This document shows, one piece after another, positions 13,333-24,888 of a stretch of 64,000 nucleotides of DNA (within the stretch, counting starts at the first letter, position 1; every line of letters starts with the position of its first letter). The stretch covers positions 1,138,939-1,202,938 of the forward strand of contig PTFA01000086.1 in assembly GCA_003342895.1 (NCBI GenBank), in the 5' to 3' direction. The DNA comes from Casuarius casuarius (taxonomy: Eukaryota > Chordata > Aves > Casuariiformes > Casuariidae). The notes under the pieces were generated by a model. That model ran no database searches. It was not told the DNA's origin and worked only from the letters and a program-made list of their open reading frames with translations. The position numbers were made by a program, and so were the translations under genes.

Positions 13333-15985
13333 GGGAGACTGTGAAATAGAGACCTCCCATAGATTTCTTTCCTTTCTGCGTATGCCACACATGATTAGTG
13401 TTTAAGTGTAGAAATCCTGCAAATGGCAACCCAGGAAGCAGTACAAGCTCATTTTGTGCCAGGGACTGGGTTACTCAGTAGTGAAGTGGCATATGCTGCT
13501 GCTTGCTGTGAAGCTGGTGGCTTGCATGTACCCCGGTAGTAGAGGCTGCAGTGTTGTAGTCACCGTCTGCCAGCTGCTCTGCTGAACCCCGTGGTCCGCC
13601 TCGGCAATTTGTGCCGACACATGCGCAGATCACAGAGACTCTCATCACTTCTGTTGGCAGAATGGGTAGTCACAGATGTCCAGCAAAGGATGGAACAGGG
13701 TAGGAGACTACCAGGAGTCAGAAAAAAGGTCAGGACAGATCACTAGAAATTGCTTTCTTCTGTCTCTGGTTTCTGGACATGAAAAAAATCTCATCTTTTA
13801 ACACTAACCTCTCTATTACCAGGGAGCCTCTGTCCTCTTTAAGGACCTCCCCAGGGAAAGCATTCCAGGATAGGTATGGTCATTTGGGGCTTTTAGATGC
13901 GGAAAACCATAAATGTGTAACCAGATTTCACTCTTTGCATGTTGCATTCCCATGTGAACAACTGGAGTTACACACATGCTCTGAAGAGCTGTGAACAAAA
14001 ATGATTAGAGAGTGCAGTGATTAATGATAGCTAATCAGTCTGCGCAGGCAGCAGAGGCACATATTCTGAAATTTGGCCTCTGTCCGCACAGGACACAGAA
14101 AGGTGCTAAGCCACAAGCCTATGCAACTAGACACTTGCTCTACGCCAGGAAGGCAATCAGGATCTGTCCCTTAAGAGTGTGGGCTCCAGGTCTTTGCTGT
14201 TTTTATACTGCAGATGTTAAGCCAAGTCATGAGGAAGCCCAATTAGGAAAGTGATATTGTTTTATTAAATCATATTAAATATTAAGGGAACATAATTTAC
14301 ACGTAGTCAGCATGTATAATTCTCTTCCTAGGGAAAAACAGTGGAACCCTAACTTGATATTAAAACTGGAGAGAAAATAAATTTGCATAATATCAAATTA
14401 TTTAACATCTAGATCACAATAAGACTTTGCAGGAAGAGAAAATTATTCAGGAATCAAGCAGGAGCAAGGTAGCTTTAAAATGGCTTGTATTAATCCTTGA
14501 AAATCAGTGAGTCTACCTGAACTGATATTTTATCTCCATAATTTTGTTCAAACAAAAAAAAAGAAAATCAAGAAAGAATCAAGGCTTGTATGTTTTCCAC
14601 AATATTACAGGGATTTGATTAAAAATATTCTCCCATTCACTAGCTGGTGAAGAACTGCTTTGGATAAGAAGCTTGTCTATGTCCTCCTCCTCTTCTAGAG
14701 CGCTTTGTGCATTTTAAATGTTTGAGTAACAGTTAGGAATGGAATTCCAAGTCCTGTAGTGGATTTAAGAAATGTCTAATCTAATCCAAAGGAGAGTAAT
14801 GAGGGATAGCTATACAAAAGTCCAGTATTTTGGGATAATTCAGCACACTGAAGATTGACTAGCTAATAGAAATCTTACACCTTTTTTTTGCACATTATGC
14901 ACTTCCTTGGCAAATTTTACTTCTAAGTTCTCTCATCTCTATTCTCTATGATATTTAGAGAACACGGATTTGCCTCTCCTCCACAGTTTAATAAGACAGA
15001 GAATGGTAGCAGTAGATGTTATGTGACCATACAGGAAAATATTGATAGTAGCTCAATATACACAGCTATGAGTGATCAAATGGGCCAGTCTACACTGGCA
15101 CAACACACTAGCATTTCCAATATGCACGTGGCACTTTTCTGCAGCAGGACGCACAGACTGCCTGGCCTCACTTCTTCACTGACAGCAATCACACAAGCCC
15201 TGGTGGCACTTTGGTAGGCATGGCATGTTGTGATGAGTTGTAATCAGCATTTATTTCACAGATAAAAAGAGCTCTAAAGTCAATGACAACAGAAACACAG
15301 TTTTTCTCATTGATTTCTTTCCTTTTGTGCTCCTAAAGTGGTTTCTTTTCATTCCAACCCAGGGAGATCCCAGCTATGGCTCACTTCCATAATGATACAG
15401 CTAGGAAAGAGCAACTACTTTTAGCCAAATCCTGCTTCTCCTTGAGGCCTTTGACACTTAAGCCAGATAGTCTCTATTGGATAGATAAATTATCATTATG
15501 TCAGTACTTAATGCTCAGGAAAAAAACTGTGTGTAGGAGGTTTTATGTCCCAAACTGCTGATTCTAATCTCTTATTATTGTTGTTTAGCGATCATAAAGG
15601 TAACAGGTCTGTTAGATCCAAGCACGCTGGGGAAGCATTTTGTGTTTTAAAAATTCCAATCATATCTTCTTCTCACCTGGTACATGCTATGGAACAAACA
15701 GCAATTGAATTTGGGGGGGAAAATATCAGATTTATATCAGTCAAATCAAAATAGAATGCATGTCTCTAGCTTTATTCTGGCTATATTCAGTATAGGTCTG
15801 AATTCTGACCCTTCCAAGAAACATTACCTATTCTATACCTTACAAAGCAGCAAAGCTTCCATATCCATTAAGATTAATGTGGTTTCACTTAGACCATATG
15901 CTGTTCTTCTAGCGTTAGACAAATATGATGGCACTAGCTTAGGAACTGGCTTAACTTTTAAAGATATAAATAGTCTCACAGAAAG
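11645..15985. other. Non-coding stretch including a GC/CpG-richer patch
   Basis: About 12,360-12,760 is clearly richer in GC and CpG than its surroundings and supports a 146-codon minus-strand frame (12,503-12,943). That frame matches no family I know. The patch is not dense enough to call a CpG-island promoter. A good donor-like GTAAGT at 13,115 follows a plausible reading frame, but no matching acceptor was found. A T26 run lies at 13,304-13,329. The rest is AT-rich and unremarkable. Confidence 0.5.
13304..13329. repeat. Poly-T run, 26 bases
   Basis: Uninterrupted T26. Read on the minus strand it is a poly-A preceded by ...CAGTCTCCCTTT, with no polyadenylation signal, so an origin as a retrocopy tail is not supported. 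Confidence 0.85.
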
Positions 15986-15989
15986 CAGG

Positions 15990-16055
15990 AAGAGCTAATT
16001 ACACACTAAAATTAAGCACATGCTTAAGTGCTTTGCTCAGTAGGGGTTACCACTG
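15990..16055. repeat. Ancient amniote interspersed repeat fragment
   Basis: The segment AATTAAGCACATGCTTAAG followed by TGCTTTGCT and a degraded CAGTAGGGG resembles a dispersed repeat common in turtles, crocodilians and birds, whose remembered consensus contains a TTAAGCACATGCTTAAGTGCTTTGCTG-like core ahead of a GGGGCC tail. I cannot name the RepeatMasker family with confidence; a non-autonomous DNA transposon is likely. Confidence 0.5.
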
Positions 16056-16059
16056 TGGA

Positions 16060-19000
16060 AGATAGACTAAGAGTTAAGGCCTCAGTTTGTTTCCAGTGAT
16101 GGATGCAGCCCAGAAATGTATAATAGACACAAGTGAAAAAGGGAGAAGAAAAGGGGTGGTGGGAGCTAAGAGCTGTCGGAAGGTGGACGCAGAGTGAACC
16201 AGGAGTCATGTGAGAGGTGAGCCTGTAAACAGCATTTAATTGACTAATGTCAGATGCATGACTCTAAATTTAGATCTCAAAACTGCCCACCTTTTGACTC
16301 TGCTGAACAGGTAGAAAAGCTGCTTCATATCTAATTGCTGCAGGATTTATGTAGAGCTGACACTCCCCCGTTTATCTGGCCTCCAGGGGTCGAATTAACA
16401 GGCACTTGAAGAGCAAAGCTACAAGAGTAGTCTGGACAAAGCACAGCTCTGGAGAGCAAGATGAAGATATTGCTCTTATACCAGGAAAGACAGCATTTTG
16501 AGGACTTAGTTAGTGCCTCAATCCTGTGGCAGCTCTAGCCTGCACAACGCCGAGCAGGACGGATAGTGTGTGGATGCGGGCAGAGGGAACGGCCACTTTT
16601 GGCAATTGTGCTCCGTTACAACCACTTCGTTGTAACATCTCTGACACCTGAAGAGCTGCAATTTGGTCAATTCCTGCACTGTTACTGATAGACCTACAGT
16701 CCAAGATATAAACCCTGTCCGAGGGAAGAAAAGGGAGAAGTCCAGAGGCTTTTGTTTTAGGGACTACAATAGTCTTATTTCTCCTGTGCAGATTGTAGAA
16801 CAATTTCACTCTCTCAGGTTTATATGGGGAATAGAAAATTCAGTTTCGAGTGGCTGGATTTAGATTTCCAAGTAGCTGTTAAAATAGAGCCCAAATATAA
16901 TGGAACATTGCTGTCATCTGAGGGCTCTTTGGTGTTCCTCATGAAAGGAGTTCAGTTCAAAAAGGAACGAGTACCTACAACCTAAAATATCTCGGCACAT
17001 TTGACAATCTCATTGAAAACCTCAGCAGAGAGGCCTATTCTCGGTTTCACATGTGACAGCTGAGGCAGAAAACGTGGGGTTGGGAGAATGCTTCTACTAT
17101 TGATGTTCACACCTTTGTTTGAAGAAGTCTTCGCCCAACAGTTTTGCTAATACCCCATATCAGCAAAGTGTTTGAGCGTATGCTGAACCTTAACGATATG
17201 AGTTTTCCCAGTGAATCCTTTGGCTGTTCCTCACAGGCTTAATCCTAAAACTCTTTGCTGATTTGGGTCTTGGATTTGCAAAGAGTGTGGCACATGAATG
17301 AGAGAGAAAAAGCATGTGATGGTTTCCTATTGAATTATGTTTCTATCCTAGTGGCATTTCCTAATGCTTTATAAAAGTGGTCATGATCAGAGGCATGTCT
17401 GCCTTGTCATCTGTGCTGAGATAAATGAACACTTTCATATATCATGAAAAGGGTAAATAAAGCACTGTCCTCTAGGCTTCTCATTGCAAACCTGAAATAT
17501 TGCTGATACTGTTGCTCATCTTTGGTTGTTTCATACAAGAATTCAACCACACGTGTCAGGAATAGTGTATGGGGTGTGGGGAATTAATAAAAAGCAAGCT
17601 ACCAGGGACCACAAAACACGCAGTACTTGAGCAGGACTGAGCTCCAAAGTCTCACAGAACAAATGGAGATGTCTCATTAAAAAGCCCCATCACTGTATAC
17701 TGAATCCTTTTTATCAATCACCATCTCTTCTCCTTTTCTTCTCTTTTTTCCCCCCTCAGTGTTTTGGCTTGTGACCTACCTCTAAAAACCTAGAAGTCTC
17801 TAGCTGGGAAACACAAAATCAAATTTCAAAGTTAATACTTGATTCTCACCTCTGTGTATATTTTATTTTGCAGTTTTCATTTTTAGCTGCAGTGGAATTT
17901 TTCCCCCCTCTCCCTTGAGAAATTTTGCTTGGAAACAGACCTGAAACTTCACAGCCTTTATTCCCTTTTCTCTGACTGTCCTAATCCTTATAATACATAA
18001 TTTTGAATTCTTTGTGGTTAGTGAACTGCTTCCCTTTTCGTCTTTGAACCATCTCAGTGGCTGATAAATACTCTGCAATACCAATATTGAATAACAGCAG
18101 CACAAAGGTAGTAAAATGATTTTTGCCCCCAAAACTCACCAAAACAAATCTCCATGTGATTAACAGAGCAAACTTCTTGTGGGGGAATGCAAAGGTATTA
18201 AGGAAAAACTAAACAAAGCAGACACAAGGAGAACTGGTTGGTTTCTAAGACAAAGACAACGCCAAAAGCAGTAGTAAACATCAAAATAAATTCTATTTCT
18301 GAAAGGACGAGGGACCACTTTGCTAAATACCCCGCAGAGCTACAGCAGGAGGTGGATTCGGCTGTGCCGTGGGGAAGTCACATCGGCTGGCCAGCTCCCG
18401 GCTGGCGGTTCCCGCGTCACCATCGTGTGGGCAGCGCTGTGCCTGGGGTACCCTGCTCTCTGCACAGCCCTGGTGTCCCCATTCCCCCTCACTAGCTCCC
18501 ATGGGGTGTAACTGCCCCGAAGGAGATGCATTTGGAGCACCCTAAAACCTGGAATGCTGAAATCCCAGGCTGCCCAGACTACACTCGTTTGAGGAATAAC
18601 AGACTTGAACATATAGAAGAACAGTATTTACCATCTCCCCTGCCACTCGCCCTGTACCAGGTGCTGACGCAATCAGTGTTCGGCCCGACAGTTGTGGAAA
18701 TGTAAGTCCAGTACTGTTTTGTTCTCTTGCAAGCAGCAACCTGTGCTATGTTTTGTTTAAAGAACCCACACTATTATTAGCTGACTAGCTTTGCTTTTGG
18801 CTGACTCCTACCATATAAGCTATTTGTAGCGAAGAAATCCAAGGAATAAATTATATCACTCTGCTTCTGATGTAGATAAATATGATCATATAAAATTACT
18901 CCTTCATTTATGGAAATTGCCTTTCAGTCTTAAAAGAGATATGTGTGTCCATTTTATCTGTTTCTTCATCAGATATTATTATTTGAACCATCATCTCTGT

Positions 19001-20760
19001 GATTCACAGTGTGTGCCCTTGTAATTTTTCCAGCTACATCTCTTAGCAAAATCTCCAGAGAGATAATTATGCATACAAAGACAAGTCACTAAAAATCTGT
19101 TGCTACAAATCAGGATCTCAAATCTCCATTCTTAGTGATTTTTACTTTCCTCTCCTGCATTGTTATGATCATTTTGTTTGCTTCACACCTCTAAACTTTA
19201 ACTCCCTTACCTCCAGTTCCTTTCTCTTCCCAACATCTTTCTAAAGGAATGATGAAAATAGCAGAGAAGCTCAGATCATTTATTTTCTGTTGGCCAGAGT
19301 AAAAGAAATGTAAGAGGTCGAAACCTGTCCAATGAAAAACCTTTCCCCCCCTACCTCCTCAAGGAATCAAGTTAAGAAATATGTAATAGAGGGATGAGGG
19401 AGACAAGACTAGAGATTGCATTAAACTGTCACTTGTGGGAAGCTGGGATCAAATCTTGTGTTAGCCCTCAAAGGGTGCACGGGGCCTTCATCATCATTCA
19501 AAAGTGAACCATCACCACCATCGCACAATCTGAGCGTGAGTTTATATCTGGTCAAGAGATTTCTCAGAAATGACACAGACTACAGCATGCTACACAGGGA
19601 GAAATTCGTATTGCTTGGACTACCAGTCTTTCAAATCCGTAAGTGCTATTTTCAATCATTTAAGCAACGGAAGACGATTTAACACTGTTTCTGTTATACA
19701 GAACTCCTGGTCTGAGCCATAAACTTGAGTCAATTTTTAGTCAGCAGCTGCCAAAACAGAAGAGGTAGGGCACCCTTGCACCCTGCTCTCCACCTGGCCA
19801 GGACCCCTGGCCCTCCCAAGCTTCATTGCCCCTGCGCTCGGCACAGCCGCCTTGCTGGGCTGTGAAGCCAGCAGCCACCGCACCAACGGGGAAAAGCTAC
19901 CACAGGAACGAAAGCATCCTCGATATCCTAACAGTCCATATAGCAAGACACTAAAATGCTTTGGTCAGAAGACCCAGGCACATTGTCCCTTAAGAGGAAC
20001 TCAGATATAGCAACATATATATGTAAAGAACATCTAATGAAATATGAAACAACCAGGTGCATCTTAAAACCTTGCTATGAAGTGGGAATAATAAAGATAA
20101 TGAGATTGTGCCAAGCCTGCAGACCCTGAATTTACAGACTTTTTGTTACACAACTACAGTCAAGCACTGGCTAGCGTAACGGTATCTCCTCAAACAAATC
20201 CATAGGGTTTGCTCAGAGTTTCCCATGAAATCTCTGCATGGGAAGCACCTGGGTCTCCAGAGCTGACTGTGCAGCCCCACTGGCCTAAAGTCACCATCCT
20301 TCAAAGGCTGAGTTTGCCAGTGATGGGAAGGCAAGCTGATCAGAGGAGAGGCAGTGTTCCTTGCAAAGTAAACATTTTCTGATAAAAAACTTTTCCTTCA
20401 ATGTTGCACAAAACAAGAAAATCTCTGGGTGAGCTCTAATCCGCACACTTCCTTTCTCACGTCTTGCTAATTTGGCTCAGAAGGGGCACTGGGTACAACA
20501 CAGAAAAAAGCCTGAATTTAGCAGCATGGTGCCATGCCCCCGCCGCTTCACAGGGCACGAGCCAGGTTCTCGTCCCCGCACCACGTATTCAGGGAGCTGT
20601 GGTGAAGGATGCTCTACCAGACTGCTCACCGCAGACCCTTTCTGATCAGCTTTTACTGTAGCATTATTTTTTACTCTACAGAGGACTCCAGGTCAGAAGG
20701 ATAGTTGTAATTAGAGTTACACAGTTAACTCTCCAACTTATGGAGTTCATTATCATAATT
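16060..20760. other. Non-coding stretch
   Basis: No recognisable gene. It contains a very strong 3'-splice-site look-alike ending at 17,759 with no open frame behind it, a GC-richer patch at about 18,330-18,500, and another at about 19,770-19,900. Frames across these patches (up to about 99 codons) have no domains I recognise. Confidence 0.55.
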
Positions 20761-20764
20761 TATA

Positions 20765-20925
20765 TTTATTTTAATAATTAAGGCCCGATTCATGTTTCTT
20801 AAATCAGCAGGAGTACTCTATGCACTCAATATTCATGGGAGTACCTGTGTGCCTGAGAACTCATTTGCTTAAAATTAAATGCTTAGACTGGGGTACTTTG
20901 CTGAATGGATGTGCAGGGACATAAG
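20765..20925 (+). repeat. Ancient amniote interspersed repeat, longer copy
   Basis: It starts GGCCCGATTCATG, continues with CAGGAGTACTC and CATGGGAGTACCTGTGTG, then CTTAAAATTAAATGCTTAGA, and ends TACTTTGCTGAATGG. The order of these blocks matches my memory of the same amniote repeat as at 15,990-16,055 (GGCCCGATTC ... ATGGGAGTAC ... TTAAGCATGCTTAAG ... GCTTTGCTGAAT). It is the best-preserved copy in the window. The strand is given relative to that remembered consensus. Confidence 0.55.
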
Positions 20926-20929
20926 TTCC

Positions 20930-22735
20930 TCGTAATGCCATCCCAGGACTCTTACTGGTATTCAGAATTTCCTATATGACTCGGCTGTTCTCTGACATTT
21001 CCCCATGATGAGGGTTTTTCATATGGTGCAATGGTTCCTCAGACAGATGAATCCTGAATGCTGATATCTGCAAGTTGTGTTTAAAGTTAACACCATTGTA
21101 TAACAATCATTCGGAAATGTGTTCACACTCTTCCTTTCTTAATCAATAGCTAAAGCAATTGGCCATAAAAGTCAAATAGGAAATTATGAAAGCATAAAAG
21201 ATAAAATTGCCCCAGAATGCTACTCTCAAAAGTCTATAAAGGGGTTGATTTCATTACAAGTTATTTCCCTAGGTTTGGGCCTTTCTCAATTGCTGATGAT
21301 TGATGTGGCAAATTTTATTTTCACTTTTAATAGATTTTAATCTGTAAAACATTTCTATATCAAAATAAATCTTGAGATGCTTTTTACAAGGTTTACCTCC
21401 CAATAAACTTCTGTAGGCTTTTCCCAAGCTGGCAGTGAGCCTGTCATTTTGTGTTTAGCAGCAGATTCTCAGTAGCAGTTAGAAAAGCTGTGCCCGTGTG
21501 ACAGTTTTACAGTGCTGTAATTTCACTTTGCCCATAACCTTGAAGAAGTGCCAATATAGGTTACTACTGTCACATTTGAATGTTCTGTTTTCCTTTCCAG
21601 CATTGTCTACAGGTAAGAATAATCAAAGACGAAGTTAGGGTGCACACAACATGCGCTGCCCATATTCACCTTTGAATGCTGTGTTGCTCATGTCCTGAAG
21701 ATAAAGGGGAAAAAAAATTGTATTCATAAAATTGGCATAGTAACTGAACAAGGGGGAAATGGCATTTTAAATCAGATGTGCTACAGTTTTCATGGTTAAT
21801 GCAAGTCTTTAAACTTGATTTAGGTAACACATGACTGTATTAGCGCAGCAGGCTTTGCTCCGAGATAGAAAGGGCGTTGTTTGATTGTGGGCTTGTAGCT
21901 TTAAATAAGAACAATTAAAATATATTTGATGTTTGAAAACACACACTTGTTTTCTTTATTGACTTTTAAAATCTGTTAAGCTGCAATTATTGAACCTGTC
22001 AATGGGCTCTTGCAATGATCATAGACAGGAACATGACGACTTTATTTTGAAAATATACAGGAAATGCTCTTGTTCTAGTAACTCAATTTTAAGATCAATA
22101 CCATTCAATTATTTAGCATTTCATCCTTACTGATAGTACAGAGAGTACTATTGCATTTAATGGAGGAGGAAGGCTCTGAGTTTAGTTATCAGATACAGCA
22201 TGGGCTGGAGTTCACCCTTGTAATGCAGCTGGGAATAAATTTGATGGAGCTCACCTTGGCTCAGGCCTGTCCCACCCTTCGCACAAGCCCTGTCACTTGG
22301 GGAGTTGTGGGGGATCATCTCTGCCCTGCTGGTGGCACCAGCTGGTCCCACAGCAAAGGGTCTGCGAGACGTTGGCACAGATCCAGAACATGTATGTTTG
22401 GGAATATTTAAGAGTGGGCTTTGCAGGTTTTTCTAAGAAGCAGTAGAACCTGGCCCTTTCCTCACATTCACATCAGAATGAAAGATATAATGGAAAGGTC
22501 TCTGAAAGAGGCTTTTTCATGGACATTTTATGTCCCAGGGATTTCCTTTGGGACAGCATTATCACTTGTCACAAAACATTTAAGATCATTATGCATTGTA
22601 ATTACAGCATGTATTTTCTTGCAACAGAGCAGCAACCATCAATATTTCACAGGCAGCTTTGGCATAAGCTACTGCTTGAGGATTTCTTGAAATATTTCTT
22701 TGGCTTGCTGTTTATCATTTATTATTTAGAGCTCA
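20930..22735. other. Non-coding stretch with conserved-element-like DNA and a splice-signal pair
   Basis: No gene recognised. The segment from about 21,940 to 22,130 is AT-rich with many TTTAAT/AATTATT-type cores and looks like conserved non-coding DNA, by texture only. A candidate 12-nt exon at 21,601-21,612 is listed separately. Confidence 0.5.
21601..21612 (+). other. Candidate 12-nt microexon (splice signals only)
   Basis: The pyrimidine tract TGTTCTGTTTTCCTTTCCAG ends at 21,600 as a textbook acceptor. Twelve bases later comes CAG/GTAAGA, matching the U1 donor consensus at 8 of 9 positions. The 12 bases (CATTGTCTACAG) keep frame, are stop-free in all three phases, and would encode HCLQ in phase 0. 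Such pairs also arise by chance, and there is no flanking exon to connect. The donor could instead end a longer exon opened by an upstream AG, for instance the one near 21,512. Confidence 0.2.
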
Positions 22736-22740
22736 TGACT

Positions 22741-22880
22741 TGGAACTGAAACTTGTCTAAGGACACCCAGCAAGGCAGTGGCACGAGGCATTTCATAGCT
22801 TTGAGCCTCTTTTCCCCCAGCTGTACAAGGCTCAGAGTAGTACATCACACAGGAGAGGTGAGACGAGCATTTACCAAGAT
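22741..22880 (+). repeat. MIR-like SINE remnant
   Basis: GAGCCTCTTTTCCCCCAGCT, then GTACAAGG, AGTAGTACATCACACAGG and GAGGTGAGACGAGCATTT follow, in order, the 3' half of the MIR sense strand (CTCAGTTTCCCCATCTGTAAAATGG, split here as CTCAGTTTCCCC and ATCTGTAAAATGG; then AATAGTACCTACCTCACAGG; then GTTGTGAGGATTAAATG). The left margin is uncertain. The assignment is from memory of the consensus. Confidence 0.55.
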
Positions 22881-24284
22881 TTAGGTTAGGATTATTTTCT
22901 ATATGATAATTGTATCTGGTATTTGGAGTAGCACTGATCTGTTTGAAAGTCTGGAGTTGTGTTTGTGCTCCACGTCACTGATGCTTCTGTCCTGAGGTTC
23001 AGTATTTCTGTTTATTACCACATATCTAAAATCCTCCCATTTTATTTAGACATAAGTCAATTTAACGCCTGTTTAGATCAATGTCAAAAATTCTACTGAT
23101 GTAAGAGGAGTCAGGACTTCACTCCTGTGAAACCACTGCTGTGTATTCTCCCTTCTTCTAGTATTTAAACTGGGTTTTGCACAGTGAGGGATTTTTTTCC
23201 CCCCCTGAGATTACTGTAAATAGATTCTGAATATAATGGAAACTTATAATGAAAACCTTCCAGAATCTGATCACTTATAGAAAATGCTGTATTAGACTAA
23301 TTCACCCTAGAAATTCATTCTACTGCTAAACCTTCATTACTGAAAATACCCTAAAGATTATTACTCTTTCCCCATTGATTTTTATGGATGACAGAATCCT
23401 TGAAATTTTGTGGCTAGGGTCTGAAATGGACTTTTTCTTTCCTTTGGTTAACAGCAACTATGAATTGTATAATTCAAGTCTGTGCAGTGAATAAATGTGA
23501 TTGTGTAGAACAATAAATTGCAGTTAGGAATCAATACATTATATCCAAGAGTGTTTGTGGAGAATGTTTCCACCTCCTCTGAAACAATGTAATCTGATTG
23601 TATTTTTTTTTTTTTTTTAATTCCCAGATTTACAGTTGTTTGCTTGCAGTTCATTATGTGCAGCAGCTCTGCTGGAATTTGCTGATGGAAATTAGCAGGA
23701 TGTTCCTGTCTCTACTGGTATTGCACTGAACTGCTTGCAGCAAAATCCCAGGGCAGACAAATTGAGCAAGTTTAGAGATGTCAGTAATCTCTGTCTAGAG
23801 ACTACCAGTCTCTCCCCTATTAAACCACAATACCCACACAATTAATTGATCGGTTAAAAAGGAAAAGTCAGTGTTGAAGTTCACTCAATCTAACTATTCT
23901 GATAAATTCACTCAGACTTACCATAGAAGAAAATGATTTGCCAGTTAAAAACGTTCACATGCCAATGATTTTTTTCTATCAGCTATTACAAGGATATTAG
24001 TAACTTTTAAAAAAAGTTTTAAAAAAAGAACAACACATTAAAAGCACTAGAAATTGGTGTCACAGGATAAATATGGATTGTACAGAGCTATGGAATGAAA
24101 AGAAATGAGAAAATACTTCATCATACCACTTGATCTTAGCAAACATGAACATGCTTTATATTTATAATCTGTCTTCTGAATACTTTGCTTCATATGAAAA
24201 TGATAATATAGAAATACTGTAAGGCTGAGCAGTAGGAGAGGCAAAAAAAGATAGGAAGTCTGTCAAAAGAGGTGTAGTCATGAA

Positions 24285-24335
24285 AGCCTGGCCCCACTGA
24301 AATCACTGCTAATTCTGCTCTGTATTTCACTAGAG
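24285..24335. repeat. Possible amniote repeat fragment
   Basis: CTGGCCCCACTGAAATCACT followed by a TTCTGCTCTGTATTTCACT segment resembles part of the amniote repeat in which CCATTGA-type and GATTCTGCTC-type motifs recur around GGCCC/GGGCC ends. The fragment is short and the call weak. Confidence 0.3.
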
Positions 24336-24560
24336 CCAGAACCACCAGTTCTAGTCCTACACATGATGCAGAAGAAACCATTCCTCCTGTCTTCAGTTGA
24401 GCTGAATCACTTGCCTTTCTGAAGGGAAACTAAGCAGATTTTGACAGAGACAAAAAAGAAATTTGAGAAGAGATTTTGACATGTATAACAATAGTAAGTT
24501 GGTAAAGAGATAATGAATGAAATGCTTTGTGGCTAATTGTATGCCTCGAGTACAAAAATC

Positions 24561-24578
24561 TTTTTTTTTTTTTTTTTT
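24561..24578. repeat. Poly-T run, 18 bases
   Basis: Uninterrupted T18 directly after TACAAAAATC. Confidence 0.85.
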
Positions 24579-24850
24579 GGAATAAAACCTTATGATAGTT
24601 GCCAAGTATAAAAGTATAAAATCTACTTGTACAGAGCAGCCCCCAGAAAATTCCATTTTAAGTGACGCAGACCTTCCTAAATAACTGTCAGGTTAAATGT
24701 ATTGTTAGCCCTACGACAAGGAAAAGCCTTTACTACTCAAAAGAACTGTCTTGTCTTGTTTAAAGTTATGTTTGTATTATGTGTTACATTGAAATACGTA
24801 CTTTACTCTTTAGCTCTGTCCTATTTAATTATTAATTTAAAACTTAAACA

Positions 24851-24888
24851 CTTCCTTTTGATCACAGAACTTCCTTTTCATCACAGAA
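24851..24888. repeat. 19-bp tandem duplication
   Basis: CTTCCTTTTGATCACAGAA is followed immediately by the same 19 bases with one change (GATC to CATC). Two head-to-tail copies. Confidence 0.85.
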
